DNA from: an uncultured Oscillospiraceae bacterium
Lineage (GTDB): Bacteria > Bacillota > Clostridia > Oscillospirales > Oscillospiraceae
Assembly: GCA_944385395.1 (NCBI GenBank)
Contig: CALWXA010000040.1
Span: 1-32,268 of the forward strand
Direction of reading: 5' to 3'
DNA length: 32,268 nucleotides
The position numbers and the translations under genes are program-made. This document shows, in pieces, positions 1 through 6,931 of this stretch (position 1 is its first letter; each line of letters starts with the position of its first letter). The notes below the pieces were generated by a model. It saw only the letters and a list, made by a program, of their open reading frames with translations, searched no databases and was not told the DNA's origin.

Positions 1-89
1 ACAGGCGGGATTTCCCGCCTGTTTCTTTCTTATGCCTGCAGCCCTGGGCTTTCGGAGGGAAGGAAAGTGTGAAAGGAAACCGTCAGGGT
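1..89. repeat. Hairpin-rich direct repeat, copy 1
   Basis: Positions 1-89 are repeated exactly at 180-268 (period 179). The copy begins with a perfect 10-bp hairpin (1-22, TT loop) followed on the + strand by a T-rich stretch, so it resembles a rho-independent terminator in that direction. It may extend left of the window. Confidence 0.9.
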
Positions 90-97
90 TTCCTTTC
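71..97. repeat. Perfect hairpin, 11-bp stem
   Basis: GAAAGGAAACC (71-81) pairs with GGTTTCCTTTC (87-97) around a 5-nt loop. The left arm lies in the repeat. Copy 2 at 250-260 has the left arm but not the right one, so the hairpin is lost there. Confidence 0.85.
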
Positions 98-111
98 GCG
101 TTCTATCAGGA

Positions 112-143
112 CACTTTTGGGAGCAGCAATGCTCCCAAAAGTG
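112..143. repeat. Perfect hairpin, 14-bp stem, GCAA loop
   Basis: CACTTTTGGGAGCA (112-125) and TGCTCCCAAAAGTG (130-143) are exact inverted repeats around GCAA, a GNRA-type tetraloop. It lies in the spacer between the two 89-bp copies. Confidence 0.85.
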
Positions 144-146
144 CAG

Positions 147-179
147 CACGGCAATGGGAAAGAACTTCCCGTTGCCGTG
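147..179. repeat. Hairpin, 14-bp stem with one G-U pair on + RNA
   Basis: 147-160 pairs with 166-179. The only irregular position (T155/G171) is a U-G wobble when read as + strand RNA but an A-C mismatch on the other strand. If the element acts as RNA, this weakly favours the + strand. Confidence 0.75.
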
Positions 180-268
180 ACAGGCGGGATTTCCCGCCTG
201 TTTCTTTCTTATGCCTGCAGCCCTGGGCTTTCGGAGGGAAGGAAAGTGTGAAAGGAAACCGTCAGGGT
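180..268. repeat. Hairpin-rich direct repeat, copy 2
   Basis: This copy is identical to 1-89. It ends eight bases before the gpr stop codon (tta at 277-279 on +), so the repeat abuts the 3' end of gpr. The first-arm hairpin is at 180-201. Confidence 0.9.
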
Positions 269-276
269 CATCTTTC

Positions 277-1149
277 TTATCCCAGCAGCCCGGAGATGTC
301 CTCCACGGTCAGCCCCGGCTGCAGCGCTGCCGTGATGCCGTAGCCTACCAGCCGCCCCAGCTCCCGAACCCGGCTGTCCACATCCCGTGGCGTGACGAAG
401 AGGGAATCGTCCCGCTGGGCATCGGCGCCGGTAAGTTCCCGGGCTAAGGTGGCCCCGGCAATCACGGTGGGGATGCCCACCGACAGCACCGGCACCCCCA
501 GACTGTCCTGGTCGATGGGGTGGCGGTGGTTGGCCACGCCGGAGCCGGGCACCAGTCCCGTGTCCGACAGCTGCACCGTGGCGCACAGCCGCTGCCGGCT
601 CCGGGCACACAGGGCGTCAATGACGATCACCGCCGCAGGACGGATCTGCTGTACCACTCCGGCGATGAGCTGGGCGGCCTCCACACCGGTCTGGCCTACC
701 ACTCCGGTAGCTATAGCCGCTACCGGCCGGAAGGAGGAAAAGAGGAGCTCCTCAGCAACCATGTGCCGGGTCACCAGCAGGTTGTCCACCGCCGTAGGAC
801 CCACAGCATCGCAGGCCATGGAGCGGTTGCCCAGGCCGACCACCAGTACGCAGGAGCCATCCGGCAGGGGCGGCAGCAGCGTTTGCAGCTCCTGGGCCAT
901 GCACCGGACGCCCCGGGGGAAGAAGTGCTCCTGCCGCTGGAAATAGGGCCGCAGGTCTATGGTGAGGTACCGTCCTTGGGGTCGGCCCATGGCCTCACTG
1001 CCGGCTTTGTCGGTAATGGTGATGGCGGTGAGGCAGTAGCCGTCCCGCAGGCTCTCCGCCACCCGGACCCCGGGGGTGGAGCGAATTTTTTCGCCGCCGC
1101 ACAGCTGCTGTGCGGCTTCCAGAGTCAGATCAGAGGGAAATATGGGCAT
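277..1149 (-). CDS. gpr: Germination protease GPR
   Basis: GPR degrades small acid-soluble spore proteins during germination. It is made as a zymogen in the forespore and self-processes. The family core is clear: the motif VGLGNRSMACDAVGPTAVDN carries the first conserved Asp, and VIVIDALCARS carries the second. In the B. megaterium enzyme these two Asp form the unusual acid-protease-like centre. Between them are LLVTRH and GVVGQTGVEAAQ. I prefer the ATG at 1149 (290 aa). A longer reading from a TTG at 1194 would place AAAGGAG inside the gene, although AGGAG lies 14 nt from the chosen ATG, which is long. The gene is divergent from rpsT, an arrangement also known in Bacillus. It implies that the organism sporulates or descends from sporeformers. 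The downstream flank is the tandem hairpin repeat. Confidence 0.93.
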   Translation of the reverse strand: MPIFPSDLTLEAAQQLCGGEKIRSTPGVRVAESLRDGYCLTAITITDKAGSEAMGRPQGRYLTIDLRPYFQRQEHFFPRGVRCMAQELQTLLPPLPDGSCVLVVGLGNRSMACDAVGPTAVDNLLVTRHMVAEELLFSSFRPVAAIATGVVGQTGVEAAQLIAGVVQQIRPAAVIVIDALCARSRQRLCATVQLSDTGLVPGSGVANHRHPIDQDSLGVPVLSVGIPTVIAGATLARELTGADAQRDDSLFVTPRDVDSRVRELGRLVGYGITAALQPGLTVEDISGLLG

Positions 1150-1198
1150 ATTTGTGGGGCACGCTCCTTTCCAAACACAAAATATGGTATGCAATCAA

Positions 1199-1227
1199 TA
1201 GTTTGGTGCGGCCTAAAGGATTTATGC
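1199..1227 (-). promoter_or_regulatory. Possible forespore (sigma-G/F) promoter for gpr
   Basis: On the minus strand GCATA (1223-1227) is followed after 17 bp by CAAACTA (1199-1205). This is close to the sigma-G pattern (G-ATR, then CATNMTA at 17-18 bp) with one mismatch in the -10. The assignment rests on motif similarity and on gpr being a forespore gene in other species. Confidence 0.35.
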
Positions 1228-1256
1228 GAAAAGTTTGGAAAAAAATCAAAAAGAAC

Positions 1257-1285
1257 TTGCAATTTGCTGGGAAAGATGCTAAAAT
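1257..1285 (+). promoter_or_regulatory. Sigma-A promoter of rpsT
   Basis: TTGCAA (1257-1262), a 17-bp spacer, then TAAAAT (1280-1285) preceded by TGC (extended -10). It lies about 60 bp upstream of rpsT. Confidence 0.8.
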
Positions 1286-1346
1286 ATCTATCTGCATGGA
1301 TGAGGTTTCATCCGCTGCGGAAATTTACGCCGGGGAGGTGTTTGGT

Positions 1347-1610
1347 TTGCCGAATATCAAGTCTGCTAAGAAGCGTGTTCTGGTGGCAGAAGCGAGAAAC
1401 GCTCGCAACAAGGCCAATAGATCTGCACTGAAGACTGCGATCAAGAAGTTCGAGGCTGCTGCCGTTGAAGGCAATCGCACCGAGGCCGAGGGCGCTTACA
1501 AGGTGGCAGTGAAGGCTGTGGATAAGGCTGCGGCCCGTGGCCTGCTGCACAAGAACAACGCAGCCCACAAGAAGAGTGCGCTGACGCTGAAGCTCAACAA
1601 GATTGGCTGA
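1347..1610 (+). CDS. rpsT: 30S ribosomal protein S20
   Basis: Small basic 16S rRNA-binding protein, 87 aa, the usual family length. It starts PNIKSAKKRV and contains the conserved KANRSALKTAIKK and HKNNAAHKKSAL stretches. The start is TTG at 1347, preceded by GGGGAGGTG at 1332-1340. The frame stays open upstream to 1110, but those codons overlap the promoter and the divergent gpr 5' region and do not resemble S20. E. coli rpsT also uses UUG and is translationally autoregulated, so the weak start codon may have a role here too; that is inference. It is monocistronic, with its own promoter and terminator. Confidence 0.97.
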   Translation: MPNIKSAKKRVLVAEARNARNKANRSALKTAIKKFEAAAVEGNRTEAEGAYKVAVKAVDKAAARGLLHKNNAAHKKSALTLKLNKIG

Positions 1611-1624
1611 TTGACCAAACCAAC

Positions 1625-1655
1625 AAAGGACACCCTGAGGGTGTCCTTTTTCCTT
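1625..1655 (+). terminator. rpsT terminator
   Basis: AAAGGACACCC (1625-1635), loop TGA, GGGTGTCCTTT (1639-1649), followed by a T-rich tail. It separates rpsT from the glyS leader. Confidence 0.9.
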
Positions 1656-1673
1656 TGTTTTGCGGCAAAACAC

Positions 1674-1702
1674 TTGACGATGTGTAGAAAAGATGCTATT
1701 CT
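1674..1702 (+). promoter_or_regulatory. Sigma-A promoter of the glyS leader
   Basis: TTGACG (1674-1679), a 17-bp spacer, TATTCT (1697-1702) with upstream TGC. Transcription should begin near 1709, giving a leader of about 170 nt before the attenuator. Confidence 0.85.
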
Positions 1703-1708
1703 GTCAGG

Positions 1709-1878
1709 GAATAAAGGCGATGATCGGGGCGGCGCCCGGGAGCTGCGGGAGGAAATGCCCGCCGTATGGCTGCGTTAAGGCTTATGAGTGCGGGCCTGGA
1801 AAGACCCGAAAGCAGGTGGAACCGCGGATCGTTTGATTCGCCCTGAGCTGTCCTTGGGACAGTGCAGGGCGTTTTTTT
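1709..1878 (+). promoter_or_regulatory. T-box riboswitch (glycine) upstream of glyS
   Basis: The T-box core AGGTGGAACCGCGG (1813-1826) is followed by an intrinsic terminator: CGCCCTG (1839-1845) pairs with CAGGGCG (1865-1871), then seven T. Uncharged tRNA stabilises the competing antiterminator. The acceptor-pairing bases TGGA (1817-1820) fit a tRNA with discriminator U, as in bacterial tRNA-Gly, which matches the downstream gene. A GATGA segment (1719-1723) and a GCGGG/CCCGC apical hairpin (1745-1749 with 1758-1762) suggest a shortened stem I. I saw no AGTA specifier-loop motif. GGC occurs at 1768-1770 and 1779-1781, and I cannot decide which, if either, is the specifier. Confidence 0.88.
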
Positions 1879-1919
1879 ATTGAAAAAATTCGAAAATCAA
1901 CATAGAAGGAGAGAATACC

Positions 1920-3341
1920 ATGAACAATGCGGAAAAAACCATGGATAAGATCGTTGCGCTGTGCAAGGGCAGAGGCTTCATCTTTGCCGGCAGCGAGATC
2001 TACGGCGGCCTGGCCAACACCTGGGACTACGGCCCCTTGGGCGTGGAGCTGAAGAACAACGTGAAGAAGGCCTGGTGGAAAAAGTTCGTCCAGGAGAACC
2101 CCTACAATGTGGGCCAGGACAGCGCCATCCTCATGAACCCCCAGACCTGGGTGGCTTCCGGCCATCTGGGCGGCTTCAGCGATCCGCTGATGGACTGCAA
2201 GGAGTGCAAGGAGCGTTTCCGCGCCGACAAGCTCATTGAGGACTACTGCGCGCAGGAAAACATCACCCTGCCCAAGCCCATCGACGCTTTCAGCCAGGAG
2301 GAGATGTCCGCCTTCATTGAAGAGCATCAGATCCCCTGCCCCAGCTGCGGCAAGCACAACTTCACCGATATCCGGCAGTTCAACCTGATGTTCAAGACCT
2401 TCCAGGGCGTCACGGAGGATGCCAAGAACACCGTGTATCTCCGTCCGGAGACCGCTCAGGGCATCTTCGTGAACTTCAATAACGTCCAGCGCACCACCCG
2501 GCGGAAGCTGCCCTTCGGCGTGTGCCAGATCGGTAAGTCCTTCCGCAATGAGATCACCCCCGGCAACTTCACCTTCCGTACCCGTGAATTTGAGCAGATG
2601 GAGCTGGAGTTCTTCTGCAAGCCCGGCACCGACCTGGAGTGGTTCCAGTATTGGCGCAACTTCTGCCATAAGTGGCTGCTGGAGCTGAACATGAAGGATG
2701 AGCATCTGCGCCTGCGGGACCACGATCCCGAGGAGCTGTGCTTCTACTCCAAGGCCACCACGGACTTCGAGTTCCTGTTCCCCTTCGGCTGGGGCGAGCT
2801 GTGGGGCGTGGCGGACCGCACCGACTACGACCTGACCCAGCATCAGAACACCTCCGGCGTGGATATGACCTATTTTGATCCGGAGACCAACGAGCACTAT
2901 ATCCCCTACGTGGTGGAGCCCTCCCTGGGCGCCGACCGTGTGGTGCTGGCCTTCCTGGTGGAAGCCTATGACGAGGAAGTGGTGGACGAGGCCAAGGGCG
3001 ATACCCGTGTGGTGATGCACTTCCACCCCGCCCTGGCGCCCTACAAGGCGGCGGTGCTGCCCCTGAGCAAGAAGCTCAGCGAGCCTGCCCGGGAGATCTA
3101 TGCCCAGCTTTCCAAGGAGTGGATGGTGGACTTCGACGAGACCGGTTCCATTGGCAAGCGGTATCGCCGGGAGGATGAGATCGGCACGCCCTTCTGCATC
3201 ACCGTGGACTTTGATACCGTGGGCGACGGCGAGAAGGCCGGCGACAACTGCGTCACCGTCCGGGAGCGTGATACCATGGAGCAGGTGCGCATTCCCATCA
3301 GCGAGCTGAAGGATTACCTGCGGGAGAAGCTGGCATACTGA
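1920..3341 (+). CDS. glyS: Glycyl-tRNA synthetase, single-chain dimeric type
   Basis: This class II synthetase charges tRNA-Gly in the cytoplasm. It is the 473-aa alpha2 form rather than the two-gene alpha/beta (GlyQ/GlyS) form. Early residues [18 protein letters not shown] (24-41) are typical of the family. CxxC pairs at 93/96 and 140/143 could bind zinc. Motif 2 is at about 205-230 ([20 protein letters not shown]). Motif 3 near the C-terminal half reads [14 protein letters not shown]. An anticodon-binding domain follows to the end. The start is supported by AGAAGGAGAG just upstream of ATG. Expression should respond to tRNA-Gly charging through the leader at 1709-1878. The next gene begins 18 bp downstream, so the patatin-like gene is probably co-transcribed. 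Confidence 0.97.
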   Translation: MNNAEKTMDKIVALCKGRGFIFAGSEIYGGLANTWDYGPLGVELKNNVKKAWWKKFVQENPYNVGQDSAILMNPQTWVASGHLGGFSDPLMDCKECKERFRADKLIEDYCAQENITLPKPIDAFSQEEMSAFIEEHQIPCPSCGKHNFTDIRQFNLMFKTFQGVTEDAKNTVYLRPETAQGIFVNFNNVQRTTRRKLPFGVCQIGKSFRNEITPGNFTFRTREFEQMELEFFCKPGTDLEWFQYWRNFCHKWLLELNMKDEHLRLRDHDPEELCFYSKATTDFEFLFPFGWGELWGVADRTDYDLTQHQNTSGVDMTYFDPETNEHYIPYVVEPSLGADRVVLAFLVEAYDEEVVDEAKGDTRVVMHFHPALAPYKAAVLPLSKKLSEPAREIYAQLSKEWMVDFDETGSIGKRYRREDEIGTPFCITVDFDTVGDGEKAGDNCVTVRERDTMEQVRIPISELKDYLREKLAY

Positions 3342-3359
3342 GAAAGGAAGCGGTAAGCC

Positions 3360-4199
3360 ATGACAACGGGGCTGGTACTGGAAGGCGGCGCCATGCGGGG
3401 CATGTTTACCGCCGGGGTACTGGATGTCTTTCTGGACCACCACATCCGGGTGGACCAAGTGGTGGGTGTCTCCGCCGGCGCCCTGTTCGGCGTGAATTAT
3501 CTCTCCGGCCAGCGTGGCCGGGTGATCCGCTATAACAAGCGCTTCAATGCCGACCGGAATTATATGGGCCTGCGGCCTCTGCTGCGGGAGGGGAACATCG
3601 TCAGCACCGACTATGCCTATGACCGGGTGCCCCGGCTGCTGGACCCCTTTGACGATGAGGCCTTCCAGGCCTCCGGCATTCCCTTTGACGCCGTGGTGAC
3701 CGCCCTTTCCGACGGGCAGCCGTCATATATCCGCATCCACAGCGTCTTTCAGCAGATGGATGTGCTGCGGGCTTCCGGTTCCATGCCCTTTGTGTCCCGT
3801 CCGGTAGAACTGGAGGGACAGATGTATCTGGACGGCGGCATTGCCGACAGCATCCCGTTCCGCTACCTGGCGGACCAGGGGTGTGAAAAGCTGCTGGTGG
3901 TGCTGACCCGCCCGGCCGGGTATCGGAAAAAGCCCATGAATTCCCGGCTCATCCGCCTGTGGTACCGCCGCTATCCCCAGCTGGCGGAGAGCATGGAGCA
4001 GCGTCATATCCGGTACAATGAGGCGTTGGACACCCTGACCCAGTGGGAACGACAGGGTCGGGCTCTGGTGATCCGGCCCCGGCAGGCGCTGGCGGTGGGA
4101 CGGCTGGAATCCGACGGCGAGAAGCTGCAGGCGGCCTATGATCAGGGCCGCATGGCGGTGGAGCAGCGGCTGGAAGAGCTGACGGCATATTTGAGATGA
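3360..4199 (+). CDS. Patatin-like phospholipase family protein
   Basis: Predicted lipid acyl hydrolase of 279 aa with the complete Ser-Asp dyad of the patatin fold. The oxyanion loop is LEGGAMRGMF (8-17), the nucleophile elbow is GVSAG with Ser38, and the catalytic Asp is D158 in the DGG motif (YLDGGIADSIPF). It resembles the bacterial RssA/YjjU-type group. No signal peptide or membrane segment is visible, so it probably acts in the cytoplasm or at the inner membrane face. The substrate is unknown. It follows glyS by 18 bp with an AAAGGAAG ribosome binding site, so it probably shares the T-box-controlled transcript. No functional link to tRNA charging is known. A strong hairpin terminator follows. 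Confidence 0.88.
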   Translation: MTTGLVLEGGAMRGMFTAGVLDVFLDHHIRVDQVVGVSAGALFGVNYLSGQRGRVIRYNKRFNADRNYMGLRPLLREGNIVSTDYAYDRVPRLLDPFDDEAFQASGIPFDAVVTALSDGQPSYIRIHSVFQQMDVLRASGSMPFVSRPVELEGQMYLDGGIADSIPFRYLADQGCEKLLVVLTRPAGYRKKPMNSRLIRLWYRRYPQLAESMEQRHIRYNEALDTLTQWERQGRALVIRPRQALAVGRLESDGEKLQAAYDQGRMAVEQRLEELTAYLR

Positions 4200-4238
4200 A
4201 AAAAGACCTTTGGACGAAACCGTCCGAAGGTCTTTTTT
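4200..4238. terminator. Bidirectional terminator between convergent genes
   Basis: AAAAGACCTT (4201-4210) plus GGACG pairs with CGTCC plus AAGGTCTTTT across an AAAC loop. It has A/T tracts on both sides and so can end both the patatin-like transcript (+) and the MATE transcript (-). Confidence 0.9.
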
Positions 4239-4250
4239 GATAGCAGGGGA

Positions 4251-5624
4251 TCAGATATGGGGTGCGCCGTCAGGCACCTGGCTGAGCACGGTGCGCTTCA
4301 TGCGCCGGAAGCAGACAGCGGTGACGATGATGGAGGAGAGCTCCGCAATGGGGAAGGCCCACCACACCAGATTGTGGCTGCCGGTGTCCCGGCCAATATA
4401 GGCCAGCACCAATGCGATGGGAACCAGGAACACCAGCTGACGGATCACGGAGACCACCAGGGAGTAGATGGACTTGCCTACTGCCTGGAAAGCACCGCTG
4501 ATGGCGATACAAATGGCCGCGGCAGGGAAGCTCAAAGAGATGATCCGCAGGGCCGGTACACCCACCTTCAGCATGGTGTCGCTGGCATTGAAGATCTTCA
4601 GCAGCACATCGGGGATGGCATGGAAGAGGATGGTGCCGATGCACATGATGCAGGTGGCATACAGAGTGCTGAACTTGATGGCGGAGACCATACGGCGGCG
4701 GTTGCCTGCGCCGTAGTTGTAGGCCAGGATAGCCACCACGCCGTTATTGAGGCCGAATACCGGCATGAAGATGAGGCTGTTGAGCTTGAAGTAGGCGCCG
4801 AAGACGGTTGCGGCAGTTTCCTTGGCCTCGTGGAGGGAGATGAGGATTTTGTTCATCAAAAAGACCATCACGGAGCCAATGGCCATCATCAGCACGGAGG
4901 GCAGGCCGATGGCGTAAATGCTGCCGATGAGCCGCCAGTTGGGCCGGAAGCCCCGGAAGTTCAGATGGATCTCCGGATTCTTCTTGTGATTGAGATAGAT
5001 GGCCAGACCCGCACCGCAGAACTGACCAATGATGGTGGCCAGGGCGGCGCCTGCCACGCCCATATCCAGCACGAAGATGCAGATGGGGTCCAGAATGATG
5101 TTCACGATGGCGCCGGTGCCCTGGGTGAACATGGACAGAATGCTGCGTCCGGTGGACTGCAGCAGCCGCTCAAAGGTCACCTGCAGGAACAGGCCCAGGG
5201 AGCCGCAGCAGACGATGAGCAGATAGTCGTTGCCCTGATCGATGATGGACTGCACCGTGGTCTGGCTGGAGAAGAAGAGGTTGGAGAAGAGGAGAGCCAG
5301 CACGCAGCACACCACGGAGCTGGCCACGGCCAAAAAGAGACCGTTCCGGGCTACCTCGTTGGCCCGGTCCTGCTTGCCGGCACCCAGCGCACGACCCAGC
5401 AGGGCGTTGATACCCACGGCGGTACCGGCGGACAGGGAGATCATCAGCTGCTGGGCAGGGAATGCCAGCGACACGGCGGTGAGGGCCTGCTCGCTGACCC
5501 AGGAGACGAAGATGCTGTCCACGATGTTGTACAAAGCCTGCACCAGCATGGATGCGATGATGGGCAGGGACATGTTCCAGATGAGCTTCTGGATGGGCAT
5601 GGCGCCCAGCTTGTTTTGTTGCAT
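4251..5624 (-). CDS. MATE family multidrug/Na+ efflux transporter
   Basis: Inner-membrane antiporter of the MATE family, about 457 aa with twelve hydrophobic segments in two homologous halves. It begins with the family-typical IQKLIWNMSLPIIASMLVQA segment and VDSIFV. Later segments show GINALLGRALGAG and the second-half counterpart VFGLNNGVVAILAYNYGAGN. Such proteins export cationic drugs or metabolites using Na+ or H+ gradients; the substrate cannot be read from sequence. I chose the ATG at 5624 because AAGGAAGGAA lies about ten bases before it. An upstream in-frame ATG at 5654 would place that site inside the gene. It has its own promoter and is separated from alaX by a terminator. Confidence 0.93.
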   Translation of the reverse strand: MQQNKLGAMPIQKLIWNMSLPIIASMLVQALYNIVDSIFVSWVSEQALTAVSLAFPAQQLMISLSAGTAVGINALLGRALGAGKQDRANEVARNGLFLAVASSVVCCVLALLFSNLFFSSQTTVQSIIDQGNDYLLIVCCGSLGLFLQVTFERLLQSTGRSILSMFTQGTGAIVNIILDPICIFVLDMGVAGAALATIIGQFCGAGLAIYLNHKKNPEIHLNFRGFRPNWRLIGSIYAIGLPSVLMMAIGSVMVFLMNKILISLHEAKETAATVFGAYFKLNSLIFMPVFGLNNGVVAILAYNYGAGNRRRMVSAIKFSTLYATCIMCIGTILFHAIPDVLLKIFNASDTMLKVGVPALRIISLSFPAAAICIAISGAFQAVGKSIYSLVVSVIRQLVFLVPIALVLAYIGRDTGSHNLVWWAFPIAELSSIIVTAVCFRRMKRTVLSQVPDGAPHI

Positions 5625-5662
5625 AGAGTCAGTTCCTTCCTTTTGTTCACACATTCTTCACC

Positions 5663-5691
5663 ATTATAGCAGGATAAAAATCAAAAGAAAA
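5663..5691 (-). promoter_or_regulatory. Extended -10 promoter of the MATE gene
   Basis: The minus strand carries TGCTATAAT with -10 at 5663-5668. A weak -35 (TTTTCT, 5686-5691) lies 17 bp upstream, overlapping the tail of the alaX terminator. Confidence 0.65.
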
Positions 5692-5735
5692 CCCCCAAAA
5701 GTACCGAATTGGTACGTTTTTTGAGGGTTTCTTTT
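5683..5735 (-). terminator. Terminator downstream of hisS-aspS-alaX
   Basis: Long near-perfect inverted repeat: arms 5683-5705 and 5711-5735 around GAATT, followed on the minus strand by a T-rich tract. The stem contains GTACC/GGTAC, and ATTGGTACGTT recurs at 5709-5719 and 5749-5759. Confidence 0.8.
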
Positions 5736-5778
5736 GGTTTTGCTGCTGATTGGTACGTTATGCGAACTATTTTCCCTG

Positions 5779-6927
5779 TCAGACCTGAGCGAAAAAGGCG
5801 TGGATGGACTCTTCCGTGGTCTGGACGGTGCCTTGGGCGAAGCCGTCCCGGCCGCCGCCCCGACCGTTGAGGGCTGCGTTGAGAGACTGCACCAGGGAGC
5901 GGATGTCCTGTCCGGCGTGGATGATGGCGTAGCGATAGCTGCCGTTTTCCCCGGAAAAGACGGCACAGCGTCCGCCGCACTCCCGGCTCACGGCATCGCA
6001 CAGCCGCCGGGCGCCGTCTCCCTGCAGGGGCGGGACCACCAGGGTCACGTCTCCTTTTCCGGCATAATCATGAGCGGTACGCAGGAAGCTCTCTTCCTCC
6101 AGAGCGGCGCAGCGCTGCTTGGTTTCCGCCAGTTCTGCCTGGAGCCGCTGCAGTGCGGCAAAGGTGGTGTTTTCCTTCACGGACAGGGCCTGGGCAATGG
6201 ACCGGTTCTGTTCCCAGGCGGCGGAGAGCCAATCCAGGGCCCGTTTGCCGCACAGCACTTCCAGCCGCACGCCGGAGCGGAACTTCTGGCAGGAGAGGAA
6301 CTTCACCAGACCCACCTGACCGCTGGAGGACACATGGGTGCCGCAGCAGGCGCAGGTGTCGGCGCCGGGGAAGCTGGTGATCCGCACCTGGCCGGTGAGG
6401 GCCTTTTTGCTGCGGTATTCCAGGGTTTCCAGCTCCTGCGGGGTGGGGTAGGACACCTGGAAAGGATGATCTTCCCAGATATAGGCGTTGGCCCGGGCCT
6501 CTACCGCCAGCACATCCTCCCAGGTGATGGGGGCGTTGTAGTCGATGGTGACGATGTCGGCCCCCAGATGGAAGCCCACATTGTCACAGTGGAAGGTGCT
6601 GCACAGCATACCGCTGACGATGTGCTCGCCGGAATGCTGCTGCATATGGTCGAACCGCCGCTGCCAGTCAATGACGCCCCGGACAGTCTCACCGGGGGTC
6701 AGGGGAGCGGTGCAGCTGTGGAGGATAACGCCGTCCTTTTCGTGTACATCGGTGACGGATACATCCCCCAAGGTGCCGTGGTCAGCGGGCTGTCCTCCGC
6801 CCTCGGGATAGAAGGCGGTGCGGTCCAGCTCCACCAGATAGCCGTCCTTCCCACTCTGGCAGCTGAGGACCCGGGCGTCAAAGGTCTGGAGATAAGCGTC
6901 CTGATCATAAAGCTTTTCCGTTTCCAT
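5779..6927 (-). CDS. Alanyl-tRNA editing protein, AlaX-L type
   Basis: Free-standing trans-editing enzyme that hydrolyses mischarged tRNA-Ala (Ser- or Gly-tRNA-Ala) in the cytoplasm. It is 382 aa, the long AlaX form. An N-terminal subdomain contains FYPEGGGQPADHG (39-51). The editing core has zinc ligands in HSGEH (98-102) and CCGTH (194-198). A C-terminal coiled stretch (about 240-275) is followed by a DHHA1-like domain ending in NGRGGGRDGFAQG. It is the last gene of hisS-aspS-alaX and starts four bases after the aspS stop, so it should follow the same T-box control. The genes it would normally be compared with (alaS) are not in the window. Confidence 0.92.
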   Translation of the reverse strand: METEKLYDQDAYLQTFDARVLSCQSGKDGYLVELDRTAFYPEGGGQPADHGTLGDVSVTDVHEKDGVILHSCTAPLTPGETVRGVIDWQRRFDHMQQHSGEHIVSGMLCSTFHCDNVGFHLGADIVTIDYNAPITWEDVLAVEARANAYIWEDHPFQVSYPTPQELETLEYRSKKALTGQVRITSFPGADTCACCGTHVSSSGQVGLVKFLSCQKFRSGVRLEVLCGKRALDWLSAAWEQNRSIAQALSVKENTTFAALQRLQAELAETKQRCAALEEESFLRTAHDYAGKGDVTLVVPPLQGDGARRLCDAVSRECGGRCAVFSGENGSYRYAIIHAGQDIRSLVQSLNAALNGRGGGRDGFAQGTVQTTEESIHAFFAQV

Positions 6928-6931
6928 GGCC

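Noticed and set aside
1-268. CRISPR-like array
   Set aside because: Only two copies, 89 bp long, with internal hairpins and a 90-bp spacer; no cas genes.
32-447. Short open frames across the repeat and the gpr 3' end
   Set aside because: They arise from the duplicated hairpin element and the gpr antisense strand; no start signals or homology.
1782-3458. Open frame of 558 codons antisense to glyS
   Set aside because: Covers glyS, its leader and part of the patatin-like gene; hydrophobic His/Leu/Gly-rich shadow without motifs.
4257-5669. Long open frame (470 codons) antisense to the MATE gene
   Set aside because: Composition is that of a reverse-complement shadow (His-, Gly-, Asp- and Gln-rich), with no domain and no ribosome binding site. 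The MATE frame explains the region.
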